A stretch of DNA of 64,000 nt from Roseivivax marinus (GCF_900109705.1 NZ_FOAI01000002.1:310001-374000), one strand, 5' to 3'. Shown: positions 45,576 to 54,931, counted from the first letter of the stretch. Numbers and translations: made by a program. Notes: generated by a model from the letters alone, not told the origin.

Positions 45576-46271
45576 TCAGGGCGCAGCAGCGATTTCCAGC
45601 GGGACCGCCGCGCAGAGGAAGATCGCCACGAAGAACACGATCGAGGCGGTCACCACGAAGCCGTGCCATATCGTGTTGTGAAACCGCAAATCCGAGGCCA
45701 GCAGAAACGGCGTTCCGGCCGAGTAGATGACGCCGCCGACGACCATCAGCACGATCACCGACCACGGCAGCGCGGCCAGAAGAGACCAGCCACCCACGAC
45801 GACCGCCCAGCCGAGCACCAGGCACATGCCGACGGCGAGCCCCGCGGGCACGCTCTTGCGGAATAGCGTCACCGCGGTCGCGCAGCCCGCTGCGCCCCAG
45901 ACCGCGGCCAAGAGGCCCGAGCCGGCGCCGGAGAGCAGAGCGAACGGCGTGTAGGTCCCGGCGATCTTGAGGTGAATCGCAGACATGTCGAGTCGGCGCA
46001 GCACCGCCGCCCAGCTCGGGATGCCGAGATGATTGTAGGCCAGCGAGGCCGTCAGCATCAGGATCAGGGTGCCGCCGTAGACCGAAACCCCGGCGATGCC
46101 GGCAGCGTCTCCGCGCCATACGGCGGTCAGGGTGATGAGCACCGGCACCGCACCGAGCGCAAGCACCAGTGCAGCGACGTGCACCACCAGGTCGGTCGCC
46201 ATTTCGGCCCGCGTGTAGGGCCGGCGGTCGATGGCGACGGGCACCGTTGTCTGGGGATCGGACACAGTCAT
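45576..46271 (-). CDS. PAQR/hemolysin III-family membrane protein
   Basis: 231 residues with seven hydrophobic segments and the PAQR motifs: RPYTRAEMATDLVVH, LAYNHLGIPSWAAVLRRLDMSAIHLKIAGTYTPF (split here by several polar residues) and DLRFHNTIWHGFV, whose His and Asp are the predicted metal ligands. The name hemolysin III is historical; bacterial members have been linked to membrane-lipid homeostasis. Confidence 0.85.
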   Translation of the reverse strand: MTVSDPQTTVPVAIDRRPYTRAEMATDLVVHVAALVLALGAVPVLITLTAVWRGDAAGIAGVSVYGGTLILMLTASLAYNHLGIPSWAAVLRRLDMSAIHLKIAGTYTPFALLSGAGSGLLAAVWGAAGCATAVTLFRKSVPAGLAVGMCLVLGWAVVVGGWSLLAALPWSVIVLMVVGGVIYSAGTPFLLASDLRFHNTIWHGFVVTASIVFFVAIFLCAAVPLEIAAAP

Positions 46272-46295
46272 GTATGAAACATAACCTTCCGCCGA

Positions 46296-46318
46296 CCGGT
46301 CACAAGCTTTGTGGCCGG
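46296..46318. other. 10-bp inverted repeat between the PAQR gene and the zinc-protein gene
   Basis: CCGGTCACAA and TTGTGGCCGG pair with one T-G and a GCT loop. No U-run on either side. It lies between the stop of the zinc-protein gene and the start of the PAQR gene, so it could end one transcript or control the next. Confidence 0.35.
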
Positions 46319-46348
46319 AGCGGACGCTGCGTCGGACGGAATGTGGCC

Positions 46349-46528
46349 TCAGGCCTTGCCTTCGAAATCGCGGTGGACGAAGCGCGCGTCACAGTATCCG
46401 CATTCGACCCAGCCGAGATCCTCGGGGATCTGCAGCCAGACGCGCGGATGGCCCAGCGCGCCTTCGCCGCCGTCGCAGGCCACGCGGTAGCTGTCGACGA
46501 TCTTCGTCTCGGGCACGTCGGTGGTCAT
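46349..46528 (-). CDS. Zinc-finger (CHCC, NDUFS6-like) small protein
   Basis: 59 residues, read directly from the sequence: ligands Cys in VACDGG, His in LGHPRVW, and the pair CGYC. The form C-x-n-H-x-n-C-x2-C and the end FVHRDFEG match the alphaproteobacterial relatives of the mitochondrial complex I accessory subunit NDUFS6. Role is probably redox-complex assembly or structure; unproven. Single gene, minus strand, divergent from the ABC ATPase. Confidence 0.75.
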   Translation of the reverse strand: MTTDVPETKIVDSYRVACDGGEGALGHPRVWLQIPEDLGWVECGYCDARFVHRDFEGKA

Positions 46529-46601
46529 CGGATGGTTCCCCTATCGCAACTCGGGCACTAGCTGCGTTATGACCCGGACGCAGGACAGGAGCAAGGCACC
46601 C

Positions 46602-47549
46602 ATGGGCGATGACGCGATCCGCATCGAAGGACTGAAGAAAACCTACGGCGGCGGAGGTGGACAGCCCCCGAAAGAGGCGCTGCGCGGCATCGATCTCACC
46701 GTTCCGCGCGGCTCGGTATTCGGGCTTCTCGGTCCCAACGGCGCCGGCAAGTCGACGCTCATCAACATCCTGGCGGGCCTCGTCGTGAAGACCGCGGGCA
46801 ACGTCGAGATCTGGGGCTGGGACCAGGACGTGAACCCGCGCCAGTCGCGCGCCTCGATCGGCGTCATGCCGCAGGAGCTGAACCTCGACCCGTTCTTTAC
46901 CCCGCGCGGCGCGCTCGAGGTGCAGGCAGGCCTTTACGGCGTGCCAAAATCGCAGCGTCGCTCGGACGAGATCCTCCGCATGGTCGGCCTGCAGGACAAG
47001 GCCGAGGCTTATGCGCGCACGCTCTCGGGCGGCATGAGGCGGCGCCTGCTGCTGGCCAAGGCGCTGGTGCATCATCCGCACATCCTCGTTCTGGACGAGC
47101 CCACGGCGGGCGTGGACATCGAGCTGCGCCAGATGCTCTGGCAGAACGTACGCCGCCTGAACGAAGAGCGCGGCATGACCGTGATCCTCACCACGCACTA
47201 CCTCGAGGAAGCCGAGGAGATGTGCGACGAGATCGCCATCATCGCCGACGGCGCGCTGGTGGCGCGGGACCGCACGACCAACCTTCTCGGCCAGATCGAC
47301 GCGCGCACCATGGTCATCCAGCCCGAGGAAGAGACCGGCCACGTGCCCGAGGGCGTCGGCCTCGAGGTGGAGCGCCGTCGGGACGGCACGTTGGCGGTGA
47401 CCTATCACGCCAACAAGACCTCGCCCGAAGAGGTTCTCGATGCGGTGCGCGCCGCGGGCATCCGCATCGCCGATGTCCGGACCGAGCAGGCCGACCTCGA
47501 GGACGTGTTCCTGTCGCTGACCCGCGGGGCGCATTCCCCGGCAGCCTGA
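46602..47549 (+). CDS. ABC transporter ATP-binding protein (ABC-2 export type)
   Basis: 315 residues: Walker A GPNGAGKST, signature LSGGMRRRL, Walker B ILVLDEPTAG, H-loop TTHYLEEAEE, and a C-terminal regulatory segment ending in LEDVFLSLT, the common CcmA/drug-export architecture. Start placed at the ATG with AGGAG 10 bases upstream; an ATG 11 codons earlier lacks such a site. A permease normally follows, but the next gene is an epimerase, so the membrane partner must lie elsewhere. Confidence 0.88.
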   Translation: MGDDAIRIEGLKKTYGGGGGQPPKEALRGIDLTVPRGSVFGLLGPNGAGKSTLINILAGLVVKTAGNVEIWGWDQDVNPRQSRASIGVMPQELNLDPFFTPRGALEVQAGLYGVPKSQRRSDEILRMVGLQDKAEAYARTLSGGMRRRLLLAKALVHHPHILVLDEPTAGVDIELRQMLWQNVRRLNEERGMTVILTTHYLEEAEEMCDEIAIIADGALVARDRTTNLLGQIDARTMVIQPEEETGHVPEGVGLEVERRRDGTLAVTYHANKTSPEEVLDAVRAAGIRIADVRTEQADLEDVFLSLTRGAHSPAA

Positions 47550-47660
47550 TCCGCCGGGGCGGTCGGGGCACACGCGGCGCGGCGATTCCGTGGACGGTCA
47601 TGGTCAAATCGGGCAGCGTGCGTCACAAAGGCTTCTCAAAGACGTCATCGGGGAAGGTGC

Positions 47661-48677
47661 ATGGCGACGATACTCGTGACCGGGTCGGCCGGGTTCATCG
47701 GATATCACGTGGCGCGGCGGCTGCTGGACGCGGGGCACCGCGTGGTCGGCCTCGACGCGATGACGGACTATTACGATGTCGCGTTGAAAGAGGCGCGGCA
47801 CGCGCGTCTTGCCCCGGACGAGGGTTTCAGTGCCGAGATTGGCCGCGTCGAGGACCCTGGCCGGCTCGCCGCGCTGTTCGAGCGCGACCGATACGACGCG
47901 GTCGTGCACCTCGCCGCGCAGGCCGGCGTGCGCGCCTCGATCGAGACGCCGCGCCCCTATCTCGAAAGCAATGTCGTCGGCACCTTCGAATTGCTCGAGG
48001 CGGCCCGTGCCCATCCTCCGCGGCACATGCTCATGGCGTCGACCTCTTCGGCCTACGGCGCCAACACCCGGATGCCGTATGTCGAGACGGATCGCGCAGA
48101 TCACCAGATGTCGTTCTACGCCGCCACCAAGAAGGCGACCGAGGCGATGGCGCATTCCTATGCCCACATCTACGGCCTGCCGATCACCATGTTCCGCTTC
48201 TTCACGGTCTACGGTCCGTGGGGGCGCCCGGACATGGCGCTGTTCCTGTTCACGCGCGCGATCCTCGCGGGCGAGCCCATCGACGTCTACAATCACGGCA
48301 ACATGCGCCGGGATTTCACCTATATCGACGACCTCGTCGAGGCGCTGTTCCGGCTGCTCGACGCGGTGCCCGAGCGCCCCGCGGACGGAGCCCCGCCCGA
48401 GGGCGACAGCCTCTCGCCGATGGCGCCCTACCGGCTGGTCAACATCGGAAACGCCGCCCCGGTGGACCTCGGCGATTTCATCGCAGCGGTCGAGCGCGCG
48501 ACCGGGCGTCCGGCCGAAAAGAACTTCATGCCGATGCAGCAGGGCGACGTGCCCGCGACATGGGCCGACACGGCGTTGCTGGAACGCCTGACCGGGTTCC
48601 GTCCCGGCACGCCGGTGGAAGAAGGCGTCGCTGCCTTCGTGGACTGGTATCGCACCTTCTACGCCGAAAAAGGCTGA
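47661..48677 (+). CDS. NAD-dependent UDP-glucuronate 4-epimerase-like SDR
   Basis: 338 residues: extended SDR with TGSAGFIGYHVARRLL (NAD), ASTSSAYGANTRMP, catalytic Tyr-Lys in SFYAATKKATE, and FFTVYGPWGRPDMALFLFTRAIL. The YGPWGRPDMA and TRRDFTYIDD-like MRRDFTYIDDLVEA sequences are typical of UDP-glucuronate epimerases making UDP-galacturonate for capsule or LPS. It lies upstream of the KDO cluster on the opposite strand, which fits an envelope-glycan role. Confidence 0.88.
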   Translation: MATILVTGSAGFIGYHVARRLLDAGHRVVGLDAMTDYYDVALKEARHARLAPDEGFSAEIGRVEDPGRLAALFERDRYDAVVHLAAQAGVRASIETPRPYLESNVVGTFELLEAARAHPPRHMLMASTSSAYGANTRMPYVETDRADHQMSFYAATKKATEAMAHSYAHIYGLPITMFRFFTVYGPWGRPDMALFLFTRAILAGEPIDVYNHGNMRRDFTYIDDLVEALFRLLDAVPERPADGAPPEGDSLSPMAPYRLVNIGNAAPVDLGDFIAAVERATGRPAEKNFMPMQQGDVPATWADTALLERLTGFRPGTPVEEGVAAFVDWYRTFYAEKG

Positions 48678-48847
48678 CCGCCGGGCGCTCCGCTGTAGCG
48701 TGCAGAGCCAAAGAGCCACGCCCGGCGCGGAGGTGAAGGTCGAAGACCGACGCGCATCGCCGGGTGGCCTCTCAGCCCCGAACCTCGGTCACTCTGGCCG
48801 CGTCGGCCCGAGGGTGCCGACCCCAGGTCCGACGAGGCGCCCGCCGT

Positions 48848-49702
48848 CTAACCCGCGCTTTGCTCCGCCAGACCCTTCCGGAGCGCGTCGAACGCACGCA
48901 GCTCCTCGACCAGCGCGCCCAAGCGGTCCACCGGGATCATGTTGGGGCCGTCCGAGGGCGCGTTGTCCGGGTCCTCGTGCGTCTCGATAAAGAGCGCCGA
49001 GACCCCCACCGCGCACGCCGCGCGGGCCAGCACCGGGGCGAATTCGCGCTGGCCGCCCGAGGTCAGGCCCTGCCCGCCCGGCTGCTGCACGGAATGCGTG
49101 GCGTCGAACACCACCGGCCAGCCCGTGCGCTCCATCACCGGCAGTCCGCGGAAATCAGAAACCAGCGCGTTGTAGCCGAAGCTCGTTCCGCGCTCGCAGA
49201 GCATGATGCGTTCGTTGCCGGTGGAGGCGATCTTGCCCGCGACATTCTCCATGTCCCACGGCGCGAGGAACTGGCCCTTCTTGACGTTGATCGCCGCGCC
49301 GGTCTCGCCGGCGGCGAGCAGCAGGTCCGTCTGGCGGCAGAGGAAAGCCGGGATCTGCAACACGTCGCAGACCTCGGCGGCCTTGGCGCAGTGCCAGGGC
49401 TCGTGCACGTCGGTCAGGACCGGCACGCCGAACTCCTCGCGGATGCGGCCGAGGATCTCGAGACCCGCGTCCATGCCGAGGCCCCGGGCGGTCCCGATCG
49501 AGGATCGGTTGGCCTTGTCGTAGCTGGCCTTGAAGATGAACGCGGTCCCCGACGCGGCGCAGGCCTCGGAAATGCGCTCGGCCATCATCCGGGCGTGATC
49601 GAGGCTTTCGAGCTGGCACGGTCCGGTGATGAGCGCGAAGGGCGCCTGCCCTCCGATCTCGATGTCGCCCACTGTGACGGTGCGGCTGGCGATCGGGTCC
49701 AT
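48848..49702 (-). CDS. kdsA: 3-deoxy-8-phosphooctulonate synthase
   Basis: Condenses arabinose 5-phosphate with phosphoenolpyruvate to KDO 8-phosphate. 284 residues: ITGPCQLES at the start, [29 protein letters not shown] and [14 protein letters not shown], all diagnostic. Third of three adjacent genes kdsD-kdsB-kdsA, one base after kdsB. Confidence 0.97.
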   Translation of the reverse strand: MDPIASRTVTVGDIEIGGQAPFALITGPCQLESLDHARMMAERISEACAASGTAFIFKASYDKANRSSIGTARGLGMDAGLEILGRIREEFGVPVLTDVHEPWHCAKAAEVCDVLQIPAFLCRQTDLLLAAGETGAAINVKKGQFLAPWDMENVAGKIASTGNERIMLCERGTSFGYNALVSDFRGLPVMERTGWPVVFDATHSVQQPGGQGLTSGGQREFAPVLARAACAVGVSALFIETHEDPDNAPSDGPNMIPVDRLGALVEELRAFDALRKGLAEQSAG

Positions 49703-49703
49703 C

Positions 49704-50492
49704 TCAGAGCTCCTTCAGGGCGGCTTCGATGCGGGGAATGTCCTCGGGATTGTTCAACTCCCAGAACAGGCGGCCGCGGGCGTCCACCTCGACGCAGGCG
49801 ACGGCGGCGCCGTTCTCGAGGAATCGCAGCTGCTCGAGCCCCTCCACGGTCTCGATCGTGCCCTGCGCCCAGTCGATGTAGCGCGCCAGCGCCGCGGGCC
49901 GGTAGGCGTAGACACCGACGTGGTGAAAAACGGGGATCGGGTCAGGCACGGCGCCGGGCGCGATGTAGGGCACGACCTCCTTGGAGAAGTAGAGCGCGCG
50001 CCTCCCTTCCCCGAACACCGCCGTGGTTCCACCGACGCGGCCCGCACGGCGGTCCTCGACGAAATGGCCGTAGGTCGTGGGATCGCAGCGCAGCACCGGG
50101 GTCGCGACCTCGGCGCCGGAGTCGGCCTCCATCGCCTCGATCAGCTCCGACAGGAACCACGGCGGGGTCAGCGGCGCGTCGCCCTGCAGGTTGACCACGA
50201 GGTCGGTCTCGATGCCGGCGCGGGCCAGCGCATCGGCGCAGCGCTCGGTCCCGTTGCGACAGGTTTCCGAGGTCATGATGACCTCCGCGCCGAAGTCGCG
50301 GGCGTGCTCGGCGATGCGGTCGTCGTCGGTGGCCACGGCGACCCGGGCCGCGCCGGGCACCGCCATCGCGGCGTCCCAGGTCATGCGGATCAGGCTGCGG
50401 CGGCTGCCGTCGGGCAGGGTCAGCTCGGCCAGCGGCTTGCCCGGATAGCGCTGCGAGGCGTAGCGGGCGGGGATCAGGATGGTGACGTGCAT
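49704..50492 (-). CDS. kdsB: 3-deoxy-manno-octulosonate cytidylyltransferase
   Basis: Makes CMP-KDO for LPS or capsule. 262 residues: [45 protein letters not shown] and VNLQGDAPL are the family motifs for CTP and KDO binding. Directly follows kdsD with no gap. Confidence 0.97.
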   Translation of the reverse strand: MHVTILIPARYASQRYPGKPLAELTLPDGSRRSLIRMTWDAAMAVPGAARVAVATDDDRIAEHARDFGAEVIMTSETCRNGTERCADALARAGIETDLVVNLQGDAPLTPPWFLSELIEAMEADSGAEVATPVLRCDPTTYGHFVEDRRAGRVGGTTAVFGEGRRALYFSKEVVPYIAPGAVPDPIPVFHHVGVYAYRPAALARYIDWAQGTIETVEGLEQLRFLENGAAVACVEVDARGRLFWELNNPEDIPRIEAALKEL

Positions 50493-51470
50493 TCAGGCGA
50501 CTCCGGCGCGCAGGCAATCGTGGATGTGCAGGACGCCCTCGGGGTGGCCGCTGTCGTCGACCACCAGAAGGACCGAGATCTTGCGTTCGTTCAGCAGCGC
50601 CAGCGCGCTGGCCGCCAGCGTGTCGGGCGTGATCGTCACCGGCGAGCGCGTCGCGATCTGCCCGGCGGTCCTCTGGCTCAGGTTTTCGACGTGGCGCCGC
50701 AGGTCACCATCCGAGACCACGCCGAAGAGGCGCCCGTCCTCGGCCACCACGGCGGCGATGCCGAATCCCTTGGCCGACATCACCAGCATGGTCTCGGTCA
50801 TCGGTGTGTCGGGGTCCACCAGCGGCAGTGCCTCGGGCCCGTGCATCAGGTCCGAGACCCGCATCATCTGCGCCCCAAGCTTGCCGCCGGGGTGGAAGTC
50901 GCGGAAATGCCGCGCGTCGAAGCCTCGCGCCTCCATAAGGGCGACGGCCAGCGCGTCGCCGAGGCCCAGCATCATGGTCGTGGACGTGGTGGGCGCCATG
51001 CCGATCGGGCAGGCCTCAGGGCTTTTCGGCAGGGTCAGCCGCAAGGTCGCCGCGCGCATGAGCGTGGAGTCGGGGTTGGACGACAGCCCCACCACCGGGA
51101 TGCCGAAGCGCGCGCAGTAGGCGATGACGTCGGACAGCTCGGCCGTCTCTCCCGAGTTCGAGATCAGCAGGCAGACGTCGCCGCGCGCGATCATGCCAAG
51201 GTCGCCGTGGCTCGCCTCGGCGGCGTGGACGAAATACGAGGGCGTGCCGGTCGAGGCGAGCGTAGCCGAGATCTTGCGGCCCACGTGGCCCGACTTCCCG
51301 ATGCCCGACACGATCACGCGGCCGGTCGCGGACAGCGTCATCTCGACGGTGGCGGCGAAGTCCTCGGGGAGGCGCGCGGCAAGCGTGGTCAGGCCCGCGG
51401 CCTCGGTCTCGAGCACGCGGCGGGCATGTGCGACGGCCTCTGCCGGGGCGGACCGTGCGGCGTCGTCCAT
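50493..51470 (-). CDS. kdsD: Arabinose 5-phosphate isomerase (KpsF/GutQ family)
   Basis: Supplies arabinose 5-phosphate from ribulose 5-phosphate for KDO synthesis. 325 residues: SIS domain (about 30-170) with SGIGKSGHVGRKISATLASTG and ISNSGET, and two CBS domains (about 200-325). AAGGAGG lies 7 bases before the ATG chosen. First gene of the KDO unit. The phosphatase KdsC is not found nearby. Confidence 0.95.
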   Translation of the reverse strand: MDDAARSAPAEAVAHARRVLETEAAGLTTLAARLPEDFAATVEMTLSATGRVIVSGIGKSGHVGRKISATLASTGTPSYFVHAAEASHGDLGMIARGDVCLLISNSGETAELSDVIAYCARFGIPVVGLSSNPDSTLMRAATLRLTLPKSPEACPIGMAPTTSTTMMLGLGDALAVALMEARGFDARHFRDFHPGGKLGAQMMRVSDLMHGPEALPLVDPDTPMTETMLVMSAKGFGIAAVVAEDGRLFGVVSDGDLRRHVENLSQRTAGQIATRSPVTITPDTLAASALALLNERKISVLLVVDDSGHPEGVLHIHDCLRAGVA

Positions 51471-51575
51471 GATCGGGCCTCCTTCCATGATGCGGCCCGG
51501 GCGCGCGGCGGCCGGACGCATGCGATGCGTCCGATTACCAGCGCCCGCGCCCGGGCAAAAGGGCGGCGCCGGTGC

Positions 51576-51944
51576 TCAGGCCTTCTGAAGCATCCGGCCC
51601 AGCGGGCGACCGGCGAGGATGTGCACGTGCAGATGCGGCACTTCCTGCACACCGGTCTTGCCGGCATTCGAGATCAGGCGGAAGCCGTCCTCTTCCAGCC
51701 CCTCGGCGCGCGCGATCTCTCCGACGAGGCGGACATAGTCCACGATCTCGGCGTCGGAGGCTTCCTGCGCGAAGTGATCGAAGGTGACGTAGGACCCTTT
51801 CGGGATCACCAGCACGTGGACCGGCGCCTGGGGCTGGATGTCGCGGAAGGCGAGGCTGTGCTCGGTCTCCTTGACGGTGTCGTTGGGGATCTCGCCGCGC
51901 AGGATCTTGGCGAAGATGTTGTCGGAATCGTAGTCGTGGGCCAT
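51576..51944 (-). CDS. HIT-family nucleotide-binding hydrolase
   Basis: 122 residues: MAHDYDSDNIFAKILRGEIP, the HIT core, and the catalytic histidine triad in HLHVHILAG. HINT-type enzymes hydrolyse nucleoside phosphoramidates. The start follows GGAGG-like sequence and lies 22 bases after the GT14 gene, so both may share a transcript. Confidence 0.92.
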   Translation of the reverse strand: MAHDYDSDNIFAKILRGEIPNDTVKETEHSLAFRDIQPQAPVHVLVIPKGSYVTFDHFAQEASDAEIVDYVRLVGEIARAEGLEEDGFRLISNAGKTGVQEVPHLHVHILAGRPLGRMLQKA

Positions 51945-51966
51945 GGGGTCCTCCGTCGCGGCGTGC

Positions 51967-53544
51967 TCAGTCGGCGAACAGGTAGTCCGTGTCCGCGATT
52001 TCCTTCGCCTTGTCATGGGCCACCCCGAGAAAGCGCGCAAGCGGGTCGGCATTGGCTTCGGGGCTGTCCGACTCTCGCATGGTCAGCAGGTTGTCGAACT
52101 CCGCGTCACGGATGCGGTCGCTTTCGTGCAGCATGTCGTTGCGGATCGTGGGCAGCAGGCGGTTCAGTGTCTCCTGCGGGGTGCGGTCGCCGGCAAGGCC
52201 CACGCGCATGGCATGGCCGACAAGGTAGCTGTCCGAGAACTGGCACTGCACTTCGAGGACCCTCGTCGTGGCGCGGTCGCGGCAGAAATCCTCGAGCAGG
52301 TCGAGGTTCGAGGGGTCCATGCACACGATCAGGCGGTCGCTCTCGAAGTAGTCGAACAGCATCCGCATCAGCGCGCGGCGGTGACGATGGCGCTTGGCCA
52401 TGGTCGACTGGATGCCGCCGAGGTCCGGCAGCGGGGTGGTGTCCTCGTTGAAGAGATACTCGATGCAGGGCACGTTGGTGACCTGCCGGATCCGCTCCAG
52501 CAGGCGCTTGGCCACGTGCCACTTCTTGCACACGACGATCAGAAGTTCCCGCTCGCGGCCGAGCGTGCTTTCGGTTTCCCAGAAGCGCGGGGCGAAGCGG
52601 CGTCCGATCCGCCCCTTCTGGGTGAGGAACTTGAACAGCGACCGGCCCTCGTCCGAAATCTGGAACCGCGCCCCCTCGGAGGCGTAGAGCACGCCAAGCC
52701 GTCGCTTGAGGTCGCTGGCCTCGGGACTGATCTTGCGCGCGAACAGCGCGTCCTGGCTGAGCAGCAGGTCGTAGTGGTCGTTGTAGAACACGACCGGCAT
52801 TCCGTAGTCGGTGAACATCAAGAATGTCAGCGTGCGGCTGTCGATCTCGGTCTCGGGCACGAGGTGACGCACCACCGTCTGGAAGAACGTCTCGTCGGGG
52901 ATCCAGGTGGTCGCGAAAAACCGCATGACATCGCGGCGGGTGCGGGTGAACTCGAGCACCGCCTCGACCGTGCGGCGGCGCAGGCACCACCACTGGCTGC
53001 CGATCATGATCTCGAGGTCCTCGGGGATCGGCCGGGTCAGGCCCAGACGCTTCTGCACTTCGAACATGGTGTAGAAGGCGCGTTTCTGGGTGCGCTCGTT
53101 GAACCAATGTCGGTAGATCAGCCGCTCTTCCTTCCAGCCGGTCTTGATCCAGTCGGAATGGAAGTAGTCGAAGCTCTCGATGTAATCGACCTCGCGCCGG
53201 TCGAGGAAGTCGTGGGCGTATTCCGCCGACTTGATCGCCATGCAATCGCCCGAGAGCATGTAGAAATGCGTGGCGCGGGGGAAGGCGTCGACCGCCGCCT
53301 CCACGGCAAGGAGCGTGGCGCGCACGAGGCTCCATTCTCCCCAGCCGCATTTGATGCGCTTGCGGGCGAAGGCGACGTTGGGATTGTCCGCCAGCGCGGC
53401 ACGAATGGCCTGGTAGGCGTGGGCGGGCGCGCGCGCGTCGAAATGGATCGCGATATAGTCACCGACCGCCGTCAGGCTTTGGGCCTGCTTGACGATGGCG
53501 TCGGGATCCTTGTGGCACAGGAGGATGAAGGCGATCTTTGCCAT
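51967..53544 (-). CDS. GT14-like beta-1,6-N-acetylglucosaminyltransferase-type protein with long C-terminal domain
   Basis: 525 residues. Residues 1-260 follow the core-2/I-branching (GT14) pattern: IAFILLCHKDPDAIVKQAQSL, IAIHFDARAP, WGEWSLVRATLLAVEAAV, HFYMLSGDCMAIKS and IMIGSQWWCLRRR with WIPDETFF. The C-terminal 240 residues are a separate conserved domain of unknown role, recalled as a DUF seen with this GT in Rhodobacteraceae. Probably extends or branches a surface glycan. Divergent from a sulfotransferase gene. Confidence 0.8.
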   Translation of the reverse strand: MAKIAFILLCHKDPDAIVKQAQSLTAVGDYIAIHFDARAPAHAYQAIRAALADNPNVAFARKRIKCGWGEWSLVRATLLAVEAAVDAFPRATHFYMLSGDCMAIKSAEYAHDFLDRREVDYIESFDYFHSDWIKTGWKEERLIYRHWFNERTQKRAFYTMFEVQKRLGLTRPIPEDLEIMIGSQWWCLRRRTVEAVLEFTRTRRDVMRFFATTWIPDETFFQTVVRHLVPETEIDSRTLTFLMFTDYGMPVVFYNDHYDLLLSQDALFARKISPEASDLKRRLGVLYASEGARFQISDEGRSLFKFLTQKGRIGRRFAPRFWETESTLGRERELLIVVCKKWHVAKRLLERIRQVTNVPCIEYLFNEDTTPLPDLGGIQSTMAKRHRHRRALMRMLFDYFESDRLIVCMDPSNLDLLEDFCRDRATTRVLEVQCQFSDSYLVGHAMRVGLAGDRTPQETLNRLLPTIRNDMLHESDRIRDAEFDNLLTMRESDSPEANADPLARFLGVAHDKAKEIADTDYLFAD

Positions 53545-53609
53545 GCCCGCGGTAACTGCTGCCCTCTTTTCGCGTGTTTCCTAGCGTTGATAAGGATAAA
53601 GGCAGGTTG

Positions 53610-53635
53610 AATGAATACGCTTCATTTTCTTTTTT
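53610..53635 (+). terminator. Hairpin with U-run before the sulfotransferase gene
   Basis: AATGAA-TACGC-TTCATT followed by TTCTTTTTT on the plus strand, within an unusually AT-rich 157-bp divergent gap. It could be a leader attenuator for the sulfotransferase. Confidence 0.45.
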
Positions 53636-53701
53636 GAGGCATGCGAGGCCGGCGGCACAGGCCGGCCCGCGACGGACAGGCAAGGGCAGAGGACGGCAGG
53701 C

Positions 53702-54520
53702 ATGGGGTTTCCGGGCACCTGGATGACCGAGAGCGAGAGCATGGTGTATCGGGTCGTGCCGAAATGCGCCTGTTCGACCATCGGACAGATCATGTTCTAT
53801 TCGGATCACGGGCGGTTCTTCGACGGCGACATCCACGATGCAACCGAAGGCCTGCACAAGTGGGCGCTGGAGAACAGCCAGCCGGCCATCCGCGCGAACG
53901 TGAAGACGCGTTCGTCCCACACCTTCACCTGCGTGCGGAATCCCTACACGCGAATCCTGTCGTCTTTCTTCGACAAGATCTGCGGCATCCAGCGCAACGG
54001 CAAGCGCTACCGCGGAAATCTCGTGCCGCTGCTGATCCAGAAATACGGGATCGAGGTGGGCGGTGACGACGGCAAGGACGAGTTCGACCAAATCAAGTCG
54101 TTCCGCCGGTTCCTGCTGTTCGCCCGCGACACCATCCGCTGGCGCCGCCCGATGGAGCCCGACATCCACTGGTCGGCCATGTCTGGTCACGTCTCGACCT
54201 TCATCGTCAATGGCGGGCGCTACGACCACATCTTCTGGACCGAGGCGTTCAACGACGGGATGCAGAAGGTGCTCGACGCCGCGCCGACGCAGCACACGGT
54301 CGATCTTGCCGCGATCCCCCGCTTCAACGAAAGCGAAGGGCACGGCCCCAAGCGCGCGCACCCGGTCGAGGACTATTTCGACGACCTTTCGATGCACCTC
54401 GTGAAAGAAATCTACTGGCGCGATTTCGAGCTCTTCAAATACGACTTCGACGATCCCTCGAACAAGATGCCGGTGGGCGAGATCGACCTGGACGAGGTGC
54501 ACGCCAAGCTCGGCGACTGA
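53702..54520 (+). CDS. Sulfotransferase-family protein
   Basis: 272 residues. The 5'-phosphosulfate-binding loop VPKCACST (19-26) and the 3'-phosphate site CVRNPYTRILSSF (about 78-90) identify a PAPS-dependent carbohydrate-type sulfotransferase of the Sulfotransfer_2 group. No signal peptide, so it should act on a cytosolic or lipid-linked acceptor. GAGG lies 9 bases before the ATG. Divergent from a GT14 glycosyltransferase, which suggests that the pair produces a sulfated surface glycan. Confidence 0.82.
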   Translation: MGFPGTWMTESESMVYRVVPKCACSTIGQIMFYSDHGRFFDGDIHDATEGLHKWALENSQPAIRANVKTRSSHTFTCVRNPYTRILSSFFDKICGIQRNGKRYRGNLVPLLIQKYGIEVGGDDGKDEFDQIKSFRRFLLFARDTIRWRRPMEPDIHWSAMSGHVSTFIVNGGRYDHIFWTEAFNDGMQKVLDAAPTQHTVDLAAIPRFNESEGHGPKRAHPVEDYFDDLSMHLVKEIYWRDFELFKYDFDDPSNKMPVGEIDLDEVHAKLGD

Positions 54521-54596
54521 GGGCCGCGACGCCGCGCGCACTGGCCTCGGGCTGCCGTTGCGTTATCTTCGAGCTATCGCGCCCCGGAGGTTTGCC

Positions 54597-54923
54597 ATGC
54601 GCCGCACCGCCCGCCCGCCCCTCGTGTCCTTCTACATCCGCAATTGCCTTGTCGGCTTCGCGCTTGCGGCGGTCTTCGTGGCTGCGCTCGTCTGGCTCGA
54701 TGTCGTGGGGCTGGGGCGGTTGGTGACCGGCTCGCCCGACGGGCCGCTTGCGGTGTTCCTTCTTTGGTTCTTCAACGGCATCGTCTTCTCGGGCGCCCAG
54801 ACGAGCGTGCGACTCCTGCTGATGGCGGAGGCGCCCGGTCGGTCCGGGCCGTCCGGCGGTCACCCGCAGTTGCAAGCGCTGCCTGTCCGGGCAGAGGCTC
54901 CACGCCCCGGCCGGCCCCTCTGA
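54597..54923 (+). CDS. Small membrane protein
   Basis: 108 residues with two hydrophobic segments (about 13-38 and 46-68) and a Pro/Gly/Arg-rich C-terminal tail. GGAGG 6 bases before the ATG is a clear start signal. No family recognised. Follows the sulfotransferase gene by 76 bases. Confidence 0.6.
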   Translation: MRRTARPPLVSFYIRNCLVGFALAAVFVAALVWLDVVGLGRLVTGSPDGPLAVFLLWFFNGIVFSGAQTSVRLLLMAEAPGRSGPSGGHPQLQALPVRAEAPRPGRPL

Positions 54924-54931
54924 CGGTCGTG

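Noticed and set aside
48678-48847. Small reading frames between the epimerase gene and kdsA
   Set aside because: Poor codon pattern and no ribosome site; the 170-bp gap holds nothing that I can support.
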